Source: Chloroflexota bacterium
GTDB taxonomy: Bacteria; Chloroflexota; Anaerolineae; Anaerolineales; Villigracilaceae
Length of the DNA: 9,978 bases
Direction of reading: 5' to 3'
Assembly (NCBI GenBank): GCA_021796315.1
Contig: JAJYOH010000181.1
Span: 1 to 9,978 of the forward strand
In this document: piece after piece, positions 1-7,395 of the stretch
How positions within the stretch are numbered: the first letter of the stretch is position 1
How the letters are laid out: every line of letters begins with the position of its first letter
Program-made: the position numbers and the translations under genes
Notes under the pieces: generated by a model
The model's input: only the letters and a program-made list of their open reading frames with translations
Databases searched by the model: none
Told to the model about the DNA's origin: nothing

Positions 1-481
1 CCGCACACTTGCACCTGGCGCAAGTGCAGGTGTCGAGCGCGGCACAATTATCTTGGTCGAGAAAACAATTGTCTATGATATCTTTGAACAGATGACTGAC
101 GGTTTGGAAGAGATCGCCTTTTATACAACTGAGTTGGATTTGTCCTGGCTGCCGCATATTTTGCCGAGTCCGGTTTTGCGCGGCTTGTTGGCGTCCGGAG
201 ACCGCGATATTATCGTTGAAGATATTCCCATGCTGATCGAAAAATATGGCGCATTTGCGGCAGACTGGGAATCGGGTGCGATTGCCTGGGTGGCAAAACG
301 GAATGGCATCCGGTGCCTGATCCTGCGGGGCGTTACTGATTTAGTTGGCGGGGCTGGCGGGGAAGCTTATGGTAATTATGAATTATTTACTCGGCGAACG
401 TACGAGATCATGAAGAGATTGTTTGATCAACTGCCAGCTTGGTTGGCGGCGATTAAAAAGGGGTGCGCTAAAAGTATGTAG
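1..481 (+). CDS. Phosphorylase-superfamily nucleosidase, C-terminal part (5' end outside window)
   Basis: The frame is open to the left edge, so the gene begins outside the window. The TTG at 53 is only an in-frame codon, because the residues before it (a G-A-x-A-G-like stretch followed by GTIILVEKT) match the 'GSAGAL...GDIVVA' region of nucleoside phosphorylases and hydrolases. About 159 residues are visible. The motif ADWESGAIAWVAKRNGI followed by LRGVTDLVG corresponds to the 'DMEgAAia...iRaiSD' purine/ribose-binding and catalytic region of the PNP/UDP phosphorylase superfamily (PF01048). The exact substrate (methylthioadenosine, adenosylhomocysteine, futalosine or another nucleoside) cannot be read from this fragment. 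The variant motifs (DWES instead of DMEA, VTD instead of ISD) make it clearly divergent from the complete MTA/SAH nucleosidase at 7396-8160. It ends at TAG 479-481, ahead of a bidirectional terminator. Confidence 0.75.
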   Translation, partial: RTLAPGASAGVERGTIILVEKTIVYDIFEQMTDGLEEIAFYTTELDLSWLPHILPSPVLRGLLASGDRDIIVEDIPMLIEKYGAFAADWESGAIAWVAKRNGIRCLILRGVTDLVGGAGGEAYGNYELFTRRTYEIMKRLFDQLPAWLAAIKKGCAKSM

Positions 482-497
482 ATGAGTTTGCTCCCTG

Positions 498-546
498 CGC
501 CGTCCTCGGTGCAGGATTTACTCGCAAAGCGCCGCCGAGGACGGCG
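498..546. repeat. 12-bp perfect inverted repeat with 25-nt loop
   Basis: CGCCGTCCTCGG at 498-509 is the exact reverse complement of 535-546. The hairpin starts 17 nt after the stop of the upstream nucleosidase gene. There is no T-run after it, so it is not a canonical intrinsic terminator. It may be a transcript-end stabilising hairpin or a copy of a dispersed palindromic repeat. Confidence 0.6.
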
Positions 547-587
547 GCTTGAGCCTATTTACCAACAACCTTTGAGTGCCCCCATTG

Positions 588-622
588 AAAAGTAGGCCAC
601 GCTAAAAGCGTGGCCTGCTTTT
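588..622. terminator. Bidirectional intrinsic terminator between convergent genes
   Basis: A 15-bp stem (arms 588-602 and 608-622, one G-T mismatch, loop TAAAA) starts with an A-run and ends with a T-run, so it reads as a Rho-independent terminator on both strands. It sits between the + strand nucleosidase (ends 481) and the - strand phosphoesterase (ends 632) and can serve both. Confidence 0.85.
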
Positions 623-631
623 GGAATTGGA

Positions 632-2155
632 TTAACTTCCGGGTGTGGATACCGGACCGGGCGGCGGATTGACCGACAGAACAAGCGGCAGGCGCGGCGC
701 CTGATTGAAATCAAAATCATTGAGCAAATCGCCGAGGATCGGCGCGTTCTCGCGCACGGTCGGTCGAGGATCCGGGCGGCCGTCAGTGGTGGGATCGATC
801 CGCTGGCCGCCGAGGAAAATATCCTCGATGAGTTTGACGTAGGCATCATGACTCAGAACCTGATGGTCAATGAAACCTTGTTTGGCAAACGGACTAATGA
901 CCAGTCCCGGCACACGCAAGCCATATCCGTTTTCATCCACGTGCGGCGGAACAACATGATCGTAGAAGCCGCCCCAGTCGTCCCACGAAAGGATGATGAC
1001 TGTGCTATCCCAATCAGGACCTTGCATGACCGCGTTGATCAAGCTTGTAGTCCAGGCTTGCCCGTCGCTGACAAGAGCCGGTGGATGCTCGCTGTTCGCG
1101 CCGCTGGGTGTGATCCAGCTGACAGAAGGCAGTGTGCCGTTTCTGGCGTCTACATAAAAATTCGTAACGTTCGTGATGTTCTGAAGCTGGTCGTCCTGTT
1201 TGACGGTATCAAAGTAGGGCAGCGGATTCCAGATGCCGGGCGTCTTCGCGTCCTGATGAACCGGCGGGCAATCCGCTGCGTCGTTGGCGCAATCCGGTTG
1301 GATTCCAGTCTGAACGTAATATTTCCATGGCACTTGATTCTTGAAAAGTAAATAAGTCAAGTCTGTCCACGCGTAATCAGGCGGCGGCACATTGGCCGCC
1401 TTTGGACGACTGGGATGGAAATCCGGCGGGTTGCCAGGCGACTGCAATGCGTTGATGCAGCTCATCGGATCGCCAGCTTTGCTGCACTTGGCTGACCATT
1501 CGGAGACCATGAATAAATGCGCCGGCAAACTCCATGATGCGTTCGGTTCGAACAGATGATCCTGTAAAACAAAGTTCTGTGCGTACGTCCAGTAATTTGG
1601 AATCTCGCGCGCATCGTGATAACCCATCACATCGGTCGAGCCTCCGCCGCAGGATGGGTCATGCGTTGCTTCGCAACCGGCCTTTCCCTTTTCAGCCTGG
1701 CTTATGAAGCCGTTCATCTGTCCATTGTTGATATCGGCGCTGGCGTTGTTTTGTCCGTGTGGGCCGCCGAGGTTTTTGTCCGCTGCATCATGAAAAGGAT
1801 AAACGCAATTTCCAGTTGCGGGGTCGTTGACGCAAACAGTGAATTTTCCGTTTTGGGTTGGAATGCCGTCGGCTCCGGGGTATGTACCGAAGTAGGTATC
1901 AAATGAGCGGTTCTCCTGCATGATGATCACGATGTGCTTGATCCTGGATCGCGCGGCGATAAGATCGTTTGACGGCGGCGAAATTGTGCCGCCCGAATAA
2001 GCCGGCTTGTTGCCGGATTGATTATTTGTTGATGGGATATTTTGTTGCGGCGGCGTGACAGTTGGATTGGATTGTGTCTGGGGAGTTATCCATGAGCAGG
2101 CCAAGAGCAGTATTACGACGAGCGATAATTTTAATGCGGTTCCTATCTTAAACAT
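632..2155 (-). CDS. Secreted lipoprotein phosphoesterase (phospholipase C / acid phosphatase family)
   Basis: The protein is 507 aa. A signal peptide ends in the lipobox LLAC (Cys20), followed by a Pro/Ser/Thr/Gln-rich tether to about residue 65, so it should be a membrane-anchored extracytoplasmic enzyme. The phosphoesterase family (PF04185) motifs are present: [12 protein letters not shown] (79-90) near the start of the catalytic domain, a SEHPP motif at 355-359, and [10 protein letters not shown] (391-400) followed by [13 protein letters not shown] and SHD (435-437). This family includes phospholipases C and acid phosphatases such as AcpA, which hydrolyse phosphomonoesters or phosphodiesters. 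The actual substrate cannot be told from the sequence. Eight cysteines lie in four close pairs (108/117, 161/169, 224/233, 289/296). The start is supported by AGGAGG at 2160-2165, four bases before ATG. A terminator separates it from the upstream serpin, so it probably has its own promoter; TATGAT (complement of 2179-2184) is a weak -10 candidate. Confidence 0.88.
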   Translation of the reverse strand: MFKIGTALKLSLVVILLLACSWITPQTQSNPTVTPPQQNIPSTNNQSGNKPAYSGGTISPPSNDLIAARSRIKHIVIIMQENRSFDTYFGTYPGADGIPTQNGKFTVCVNDPATGNCVYPFHDAADKNLGGPHGQNNASADINNGQMNGFISQAEKGKAGCEATHDPSCGGGSTDVMGYHDAREIPNYWTYAQNFVLQDHLFEPNASWSLPAHLFMVSEWSAKCSKAGDPMSCINALQSPGNPPDFHPSRPKAANVPPPDYAWTDLTYLLFKNQVPWKYYVQTGIQPDCANDAADCPPVHQDAKTPGIWNPLPYFDTVKQDDQLQNITNVTNFYVDARNGTLPSVSWITPSGANSEHPPALVSDGQAWTTSLINAVMQGPDWDSTVIILSWDDWGGFYDHVVPPHVDENGYGLRVPGLVISPFAKQGFIDHQVLSHDAYVKLIEDIFLGGQRIDPTTDGRPDPRPTVRENAPILGDLLNDFDFNQAPRLPLVLSVNPPPGPVSTPGS

Positions 2156-2229
2156 TGAGCCTCCTTTGCGATGAGCGAATCATAGCCGGGAGGTGTAAAG
2201 GGAGGATTAATGAGTTGTGATCTGTATGT

Positions 2230-2281
2230 AAAAAAAGCAGGTCGCGTTTTCCTCTTCGATGATTTCGCAAGCGCGACCTGC
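2230..2281 (-). terminator. Intrinsic terminator of the serpin transcript
   Basis: Read on the - strand, a perfect 10-bp GC-rich stem (GCAGGTCGCG, arms 2272-2281 and 2237-2246) with a 25-nt loop is followed directly by seven T's (complement of 2230-2236). It lies 15 nt beyond the serpin stop codon, so it should end the M1 peptidase-serpin transcript before the phosphoesterase gene. Confidence 0.8.
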
Positions 2282-2295
2282 AATGTCTGGTTGAA

Positions 2296-3576
2296 TTATT
2301 GCGCCGGGTTAAGCGCGCGTCCGACGAATAGAATTTGTCCGCTGGTTGTATCGCGGATGACGAAGATGAAGGGGCGGTCGATGGTCAGGTTGACGTCTGT
2401 CATCATGATGCTGGTGGCCTGCATCATGATGGCCGTTGCCGCGGCGGCCTCGGTGCCTTTTTCATCCACAGCGACGAATGCCTTGTGAATCACATCGCTG
2501 ATGAAGAGATCGTGGTTGCCCGTCATGCCGGAGAAATCCGCTTTGTTGGGATCGAACGCGTCCGACATGCCCAATGTTTTAAGTGTGTCGCTCAAATTGA
2601 AGTCATGAGTGAAAGTGAATTTGGGGAGGCCAAGCGCGACCGAGGCTGGCTGCATATTGCCGAGAATTTCATCCAATTTCTGGGCAGTCAGCGCCGACTC
2701 GAACGGACTGAAATTGCCTTCATCCGGGACGACCAAATCCATCGCGGCGGTCCCGCCTGTATAAGTTAATTCAACGGCTTGATATCCATCGCCTTTTGTG
2801 TATGGGATGGTGAGATGTTCATTGTTCATCATCCTGACCTGTGACGTGGAGCCGTCGAGCAGATGGAATGGCGCGTCGGATGTGTTGTTCGGGTCGAATT
2901 GATTTTGCCAATCAGCTTTGAAATAAATGGCGTTGACCAGCACCATGCGCGTGTTCGGGTTTAGCGTTCCCTGCGCAAGCAGGTCATTTATTTTTTTATT
3001 CGTCTGATCGCTGACCCAGCTATTGATCTCCTTGCGGGCCGGTTCGTATTGGTTGACGAAATCAGCGAGATGAATGCCGGCCCCATAGTTGAGAGCGATC
3101 AGGTCGAGATAATTTTGCAGGAACGGATACGTCTGTTCGGCCCATACGGCGTTGGCAATGTTCAACTGCAAAGGCTGGTCTTTGGATTGGGTTTTGCCGC
3201 GTTGCGCTAACTGCAAGTCAAGCGCGTTGAACGCCGGATGCAGTTGTGCCTGTGGAAGATCGAAATGCAAAGCGGATGCCATTTGGGATTCTGTTTCGTT
3301 GCGCGCGCCGCCATAAGTCATGGCCAGGGCGAGTGAAATGCTGTAAGGCGAATAGATCAGGTTGCCGTCGGCCGTGCGAAGCGATTGGTAAAGGTCAAGG
3401 GCGAAGGCATTGTTGCCATTCACAAGTTTGGAAATATCGTCGGTCGAGGCCGACGGTTTTGTATCACGTTGAACGTTGGATTGAGCAAGGCTGGCTTGCG
3501 GTTGAGGGGCACATGCTGTCATCAGAACTCCGAGGGCAATTATGATCGAAAAGATTTTGAGTATGGGCGATTTCAT
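2296..3576 (-). CDS. Serpin-family protease inhibitor, lipoprotein
   Basis: The 426-aa protein has a signal peptide with the lipobox MTAC (Cys22), then a short Gln/Ser-rich linker and a full-length serpin fold (about residues 52-426). Visible serpin hallmarks are NLIYSPYSISLALAMTYGGA (72-91), the NAIYFKADW strand (215-223), the hinge EKGTEAAAATAI (372-383) and the C-terminal signature DRPFIFVIRDTTSGQILFVGR (400-420). The small-residue hinge is the type needed for loop insertion, so an inhibitory serpin is likely. Counting 17 residues from the hinge Glu places the scissile bond near Thr388-Ser389. The loop is about three residues longer than in alpha-1-antitrypsin, so nearby Met residues (391-392) are alternatives. 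It would trap serine or cysteine proteases at the cell surface. The start is supported by CGGAGG at 3581-3586. It lies 57 nt behind the M1 peptidase gene with no visible terminator between, so the two are probably cotranscribed. Confidence 0.93.
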   Translation of the reverse strand: MKSPILKIFSIIIALGVLMTACAPQPQASLAQSNVQRDTKPSASTDDISKLVNGNNAFALDLYQSLRTADGNLIYSPYSISLALAMTYGGARNETESQMASALHFDLPQAQLHPAFNALDLQLAQRGKTQSKDQPLQLNIANAVWAEQTYPFLQNYLDLIALNYGAGIHLADFVNQYEPARKEINSWVSDQTNKKINDLLAQGTLNPNTRMVLVNAIYFKADWQNQFDPNNTSDAPFHLLDGSTSQVRMMNNEHLTIPYTKGDGYQAVELTYTGGTAAMDLVVPDEGNFSPFESALTAQKLDEILGNMQPASVALGLPKFTFTHDFNLSDTLKTLGMSDAFDPNKADFSGMTGNHDLFISDVIHKAFVAVDEKGTEAAAATAIMMQATSIMMTDVNLTIDRPFIFVIRDTTSGQILFVGRALNPAQ

Positions 3577-3633
3577 GGTTCCTCCGATTTGGTTGGATAT
3601 TTGAAAGACGCCGCAACTTGCTTTCTGTTCCCG

Positions 3634-5079
3634 TTAATTTCCAGATTGCGGCATGGGCGGAATTTGGTCTGAATACAGCCAATCGTTGAAAAAGCTTTTC
3701 AGGTCTTGTCCGCTGACGTCTTGAGCGACGGCGATAAAGTCGCTGGAGCTGGCGTTCTTGCCCGCGTACCGCGCATAATATTCGTGCAGGATCTTGAAGA
3801 ACGCTTCGTCCCCGACCTTGAGGCGGAGCGCGTACAAGACCCATGCGCCGCGATAATAAACGGACTCACTAAAAAGATTCGCCACTGACGGCCTGCCGGG
3901 CGCGCCTTCTGATTTGGCCTGGTCGTAAAGGTCAAGCATATATTTTTCTCCGGCGGCTTTTCCGTTTTTGTGCTCCGTCCATAAAGCTTCGGCGTAGGTT
4001 GCAAAGCCTTCGTTGAGCCAAATATCCTGCCATGATTTTAGACTGACGCTATCGCCGAACCACTGATGCGAAAGTTCATGTGCAGCGGTGATCTCGTCCA
4101 GCATGTCCTGACCGAAGACGGATAAGGTTTGGTCTTCCAACGCAAACCCCAGGTCTTCTGGAATGACCACGATGCCGTATGCCTCAAATGGATAGGGGCC
4201 AAAGACGCCGCTGTAATAAGCGATCATGTCGCTGGTTTTGCCGGTCACTTCCATCGCTTTTGTTAAATCGGTTGATGGAAAATAATTTCGGATCGGCAGG
4301 CCGTTCGGTCCGTTTTGCGTGACGATCTTGTAATTCCCGATTTCAAGGGTCGCAAGATAGCTTGCCATCGGGACGCTTTCTTCCCAAAGATAAGTTTGAG
4401 TATCGCCGTTATCGGTTGTGCTTTTCAAGAGTCCGTTCGCGGCGACGATGTAAGGTTTGGGTGTGGTGATCCTGAAAGTGTAGGCGGCTTTATCGGATGG
4501 ATGATTATTGACCGGATACCAATCCATCGCGCCATTGACTTCGCTGACAACGAAAATCCCCGACTGATAGTTGAACCAGCCGACCGTTTCGCCCGGCACG
4601 CTGGGATCGTTAACTGGCTGTGGATTACCGCTATAAGCGACAGCCACCGTAAATGGCTGTCCCGAAGATAAAGTCTCAGCGGGGATGACAGTCAATTCAT
4701 CGGCGGCCCGCTTGAAGTCCGCGGGGGAGGCGTTGACGGTTACACTGCTGATGTCCAACCCGTGAAAATCCAAATTAAAGGAACCGAGCGTTTGTGTGGC
4801 AACCGCATCCAGTGTGCTGCGTCCGTCAATGAAATTCTTTTTCACATCTACGTTCAGGTCAATTGTGTAATGTTGGGCATCGTAACCGCCGTTCCCCATT
4901 TTGGGGTAAAGCGGATCGCCTAAACTATCCGAGCCTTGATCGGGTGATGGGATCGTAGCAGGGAAAACTGTTGACGCGGCTGGAGTGATGGAAGGCGTGG
5001 ATGGAACGCCAGTGATTGCTCCGCAACTTAACAAGAGCAGGCTGAAAGCAAGAATGCCGGACAGGACGCGTGTTTTCAT
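3634..5079 (-). CDS. M1-family zinc aminopeptidase, lipoprotein
   Basis: The 481-aa protein has a signal peptide ending in the lipobox LLSC (Cys19) and a Ser/Thr/Pro-rich tether to about residue 55, so it should be tethered outside the membrane. An N-terminal beta-domain (about 60-255) is followed by a thermolysin-like domain with the gluzincin zinc site HELSH (334-338) and NEGFA, with Glu357 exactly 18 residues after His338 (HExxHx18E). Tyr408 in YYRG is the expected catalytic tyrosine. The exopeptidase motif GxMEN appears as GFALED (311-316), with Glu315 kept but Met and Asn replaced. The protein stops soon after the catalytic domain and lacks the long C-terminal helical domain of PepN-type enzymes. 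The likely role is trimming N-terminal residues from external peptides. The start is supported by GGAG (complement of 5086-5089), with the lipoprotein signal beginning at that ATG. Confidence 0.9.
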   Translation of the reverse strand: MKTRVLSGILAFSLLLLSCGAITGVPSTPSITPAASTVFPATIPSPDQGSDSLGDPLYPKMGNGGYDAQHYTIDLNVDVKKNFIDGRSTLDAVATQTLGSFNLDFHGLDISSVTVNASPADFKRAADELTVIPAETLSSGQPFTVAVAYSGNPQPVNDPSVPGETVGWFNYQSGIFVVSEVNGAMDWYPVNNHPSDKAAYTFRITTPKPYIVAANGLLKSTTDNGDTQTYLWEESVPMASYLATLEIGNYKIVTQNGPNGLPIRNYFPSTDLTKAMEVTGKTSDMIAYYSGVFGPYPFEAYGIVVIPEDLGFALEDQTLSVFGQDMLDEITAAHELSHQWFGDSVSLKSWQDIWLNEGFATYAEALWTEHKNGKAAGEKYMLDLYDQAKSEGAPGRPSVANLFSESVYYRGAWVLYALRLKVGDEAFFKILHEYYARYAGKNASSSDFIAVAQDVSGQDLKSFFNDWLYSDQIPPMPQSGN

Positions 5080-5100
5080 CGATCACTCCATTTGTAAATA

Positions 5101-5106
5101 AGTATA
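5101..5106 (-). promoter_or_regulatory. Candidate -10 box for the M1 peptidase-serpin transcript
   Basis: TATACT on the - strand (complement of 5101-5106) lies 21 nt upstream of the M1 peptidase start codon, giving a short leader that would include its ribosome site. No convincing -35 box is seen at the normal spacing, so this is a weak call. Confidence 0.35.
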
Positions 5107-5169
5107 CCTGTGCGTAAAAGTTTTATATAACTCTTTTTCTTTCCCGCTTTATAAAAAATACTTCTGCCG

Positions 5170-5175
5170 TATAAT
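5170..5175 (+). promoter_or_regulatory. Candidate -10 box for the MFS exporter
   Basis: TATAAT is a perfect consensus -10 in the divergent intergenic region. A weak TTTATA at 5148-5153 sits 16 nt upstream. The leader would be about 85 nt. The 14-mer TTCTGCCGTATAAT recurs exactly at 9074-9087. Confidence 0.5.
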
Positions 5176-5266
5176 CCCCAATTCCCTGACCCGAGTAAGC
5201 GATTCCGAAACAATCACATCCGCAACCTACTTGATCGAGACTCACTTTAGAAAGGTAACTTGATAT

Positions 5267-6901
5267 ATGACGATTGACGCCGTGCCAGCAAACAAGCCAG
5301 CAGGTTTGGAACGTAAATGGAAAGTATTGATCTCCGTGATGTTCGGGATATTCATGGTCATTTTGGATTCGACGATCGTGAATATTGCCTTCCCAACATT
5401 GCGGGCGGAATTTGGCGCCAGCCTGACCGATGCTCAATGGGTTTTAAGCATTTATGTGTTGGCGTTGGGAGTTACCACTCCCGTCTCCGGTTTTTTGGCC
5501 GACCGTTTTGGCATTAAGAAAATTTATCTTTTTGGCCTGGCGCTCTTTACGCTGGGTTCTTTCCTGTGCGGGGTCGCTCCTTCGCTGGGTTTGCTGATCG
5601 CGGCGCGCGCTTTGCAGGGAATCGGCGGCGGCATGGCCCAGCCGCTTGGGCCTGCGCAGATGTACCGCGTCTTTCCGCCCAAGGAGCAGGGAACCGCATT
5701 CGGCATCTTTGGCATCGCTTTGGTTGTGGCCCCGGCCCTCGGTCCGATCCTGGGCGGCTGGTTGGTGGATGTTAATCTGTGGCGCGCCATCTTCTTCGTC
5801 AACGTGCCGATCGGCATCATCGGCGTGTTTCTCGGTTCGCGCTTCCTGTTGGACTTTCGTGTCGAGAAGCGTCCCATCTTTGACCCGGCTGGTTTGATCA
5901 CAGCTGTCGCCGGATTTGGCCTGGTCTTGTACGCCGCAACTGAAGCTGAGACCTTTGGCTGGACTGGTTCCACTACATTAATCCTTTTGGGTCTTGGAGT
6001 GGTTGCGTTGGTGATACACGCCATTATCGAGTTGTATGTGGCAAAAGAGCCGATGGTCAATCTACGGCTTTTTGCCAACCCGGTTTTTCTGAATGCCAGT
6101 CTGGTGGGATACGTTGCGACGGTGGCGTTGTTCGGCGCGGAATTCCTGATGCCGGTCTATCTGCAATCCTTCCGCGGTCGGACTGCGCTCGAGGCGGGAT
6201 TCATTTTATTGGGCGTGGCGGCCACCTCGGCCTTTGCCACTCCGATGGCCGGGCGGCTTTACGATAAGATCGGTCCGCGCATGATCATGGTGACCGGGTT
6301 TATCATCCTGTGTATCAACACCTGGCAGCTTTCCCAAATCCAGGCGCTGACGCCGATCAGTTACATTGTGTTTTTGCTGGCCTTACGCGGATTGGCAGTC
6401 GGCCTGACGTTGCAGACTTCCTACGTCACAGCATTGAGCAGTATTCATCTTGATCTCTTGCCGCGTGGTTCGTCCTTGTTGAACAGTACCCGCTTCGTTG
6501 TCCAGGCTGTTGCGGTGGCCGCCCTGGCAACGATTTTGGTTGGCTTCCTGTCGCCGGATATTCAAGCCATGCAGACCCAAATGGAGGATGCTATAACCAA
6601 TGTCACCGCCCCGTTCGGCGTCTGTGAGACGCCCGGTGTCACGGCGCAGAATAATTTGCCGCCCGGCACGGACGCTTCCCTGGCTTCGTTGCCATTGCAG
6701 GCGGCGAACGCGGCCAGGTCCAATATTATTGCTGGATTGAAACTGGCTTGTGACCAAACCATGCAAGGTTTCGAAGCAGCCTATAGCCTGACTTTCTATG
6801 CGTCGATCGGGGCTTTGATATTGGCGGCTTTTCTTCCCGGCTGGCCCGGCAAGTGGAGCGGACGCGGCGCTCCGCAAACGCCCATGCCCGGTGGACATTA
6901 A
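5267..6901 (+). CDS. DHA2-type MFS multidrug exporter (EmrB/QacA-like), 14 TM segments
   Basis: The 544-aa protein is the usual length for the 14-helix DHA2 drug:proton antiporters. Family motifs are clear: LDSTIVNIAFPTL (33-45, end of TM1), motif A GFLADRFGIKK (75-85), motif B LIAARALQGIGGG (110-122) and the antiporter motif C ALVVAPALGPILGG (151-164). It should export hydrophobic compounds from the cytoplasm using the proton gradient; the substrate is unknown. No membrane-fusion partner gene is adjacent, which fits a single-membrane exporter. The large TM13-TM14 loop (about 429-504), predicted extracytoplasmic, contains two cysteines (453 and 495) that could form a disulfide. AAAGG at 5251-5255 is 11 nt from the ATG, a long spacing, but the motif order leaves no better start downstream. 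It is divergent from the M1 peptidase gene. Confidence 0.92.
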   Translation: MTIDAVPANKPAGLERKWKVLISVMFGIFMVILDSTIVNIAFPTLRAEFGASLTDAQWVLSIYVLALGVTTPVSGFLADRFGIKKIYLFGLALFTLGSFLCGVAPSLGLLIAARALQGIGGGMAQPLGPAQMYRVFPPKEQGTAFGIFGIALVVAPALGPILGGWLVDVNLWRAIFFVNVPIGIIGVFLGSRFLLDFRVEKRPIFDPAGLITAVAGFGLVLYAATEAETFGWTGSTTLILLGLGVVALVIHAIIELYVAKEPMVNLRLFANPVFLNASLVGYVATVALFGAEFLMPVYLQSFRGRTALEAGFILLGVAATSAFATPMAGRLYDKIGPRMIMVTGFIILCINTWQLSQIQALTPISYIVFLLALRGLAVGLTLQTSYVTALSSIHLDLLPRGSSLLNSTRFVVQAVAVAALATILVGFLSPDIQAMQTQMEDAITNVTAPFGVCETPGVTAQNNLPPGTDASLASLPLQAANAARSNIIAGLKLACDQTMQGFEAAYSLTFYASIGALILAAFLPGWPGKWSGRGAPQTPMPGGH

Positions 6902-6944
6902 GTCATCAAATAGGGTTGTCCTTTCGGTGCCTCAAAATTTAATG

Positions 6945-6950
6945 TAAAAT
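6945..6950 (+). promoter_or_regulatory. Candidate -10 box for the small membrane protein
   Basis: TAAAAT lies 41 nt before the ATG of the small membrane gene, in the 90-nt gap after the exporter gene. No terminator is visible in that gap, so read-through from the exporter is also possible. The -35 is unclear. Confidence 0.3.
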
Positions 6951-6991
6951 TATTCAGTCGTCCTCGAAATTAGAAACAAAGGAGAACTAAC

Positions 6992-7243
6992 ATGAGTCTT
7001 ACAAGTATTTTGATTTTGGTCGTGATCGGCATCCTGGCTGGGTGGCTGGCCGGAAAGATCATGAAAGGCAAGGGGTTTGGCCTGATCGGTGATCTGATCA
7101 TCGGTGTGATCGGCTCGTTCATCGGCGGCTGGCTGTTTGGCCTGCTTCATATCTCGGTTGGCGCAGGTCTGCTTGGCCTGTTCATTACCGCCCTGGCTGG
7201 AGCGTTGGTGCTTCTCTTTGTCTTGCGCTTGATCAAGGCTTGA
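6992..7243 (+). CDS. GlsB/YeaQ/YmgE family small membrane protein
   Basis: The 83-aa, very hydrophobic protein has three predicted membrane helices and the glycine-rich pattern GWLAGKIMKGKGFGLIGDLIIGVIGSFIGG (17-46) that defines the 'transglycosylase-associated' family (PF04226). The family name reflects genetic context. Members are small inner-membrane proteins often linked to general stress, and no enzymatic activity is established. The ribosome site AAAGGAG (6978-6984) is strong, seven bases from the ATG, which suggests abundant translation. It follows the MFS exporter on the same strand by 90 nt and ends with TGA, ahead of a palindromic terminator. Confidence 0.85.
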   Translation: MSLTSILILVVIGILAGWLAGKIMKGKGFGLIGDLIIGVIGSFIGGWLFGLLHISVGAGLLGLFITALAGALVLLFVLRLIKA

Positions 7244-7278
7244 TAAAGAAAATATTTGTGACGCAAAAACCTTTCTTA

Positions 7279-7309
7279 TCGCCCTGAGCGCGGCAAAGCG
7301 AAGAGCGAT
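7279..7309. repeat. Imperfect palindromic intergenic repeat
   Basis: ATCGCCCT (7279-7286) and AGAGCGAT (7302-7309) form an imperfect stem around inner GCG/GCG-like bases. Its GCCCTGAGC core is the reverse complement of GCTCAGGGC at 9155-9163, so both may be copies of one dispersed repeat family. Confidence 0.45.
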
Positions 7310-7320
7310 GGATTGAAAAT

Positions 7321-7352
7321 AAAAAGCCGCAGAGAATTCTCTGCGGCTTTTT
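7321..7352. terminator. Bidirectional intrinsic terminator (perfect 32-nt palindrome)
   Basis: Two perfectly complementary 16-nt halves (AAAAAGCCGCAGAGAA and its complement) form a stem flanked by an A-run and a T-run. It lies between the + strand small membrane gene and the - strand nucleosidase gene and can end both transcripts. Confidence 0.88.
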
Positions 7353-7370
7353 GAATCGATGAGGTTGCAG

Positions 7371-7389
7371 GCCAGGTTTGCAGCCTGGC
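7371..7389. repeat. Small hairpin beside the terminator
   Basis: GCCAGG (7371-7376) pairs with CCTGGC (7384-7389) around a short loop, only 7 nt beyond the nucleosidase stop codon. It may protect the transcript end or be part of a dispersed intergenic repeat. Confidence 0.45.
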
Positions 7390-7395
7390 AATTCC

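Noticed and set aside
53..481. TTG at 53 as a true start for the first gene
   Set aside because: The frame stays open to the window edge and the upstream residues match the family, so the gene is cut by the window.
848..1351. Open frame on the + strand inside the phosphoesterase gene
   Set aside because: No recognisable motif, and it lies entirely opposite a well-supported enzyme gene; it is a shadow frame.
5524..6078. Open frame of 184 codons on the - strand opposite the MFS exporter
   Set aside because: Basic, low-complexity composition and no ribosome site; an antisense by-product of the membrane-protein coding sequence.
6383..6898. Open frame on the - strand opposite the exporter's C-terminal part
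   Set aside because: No family resemblance, and it overlaps conserved transmembrane coding on the other strand.
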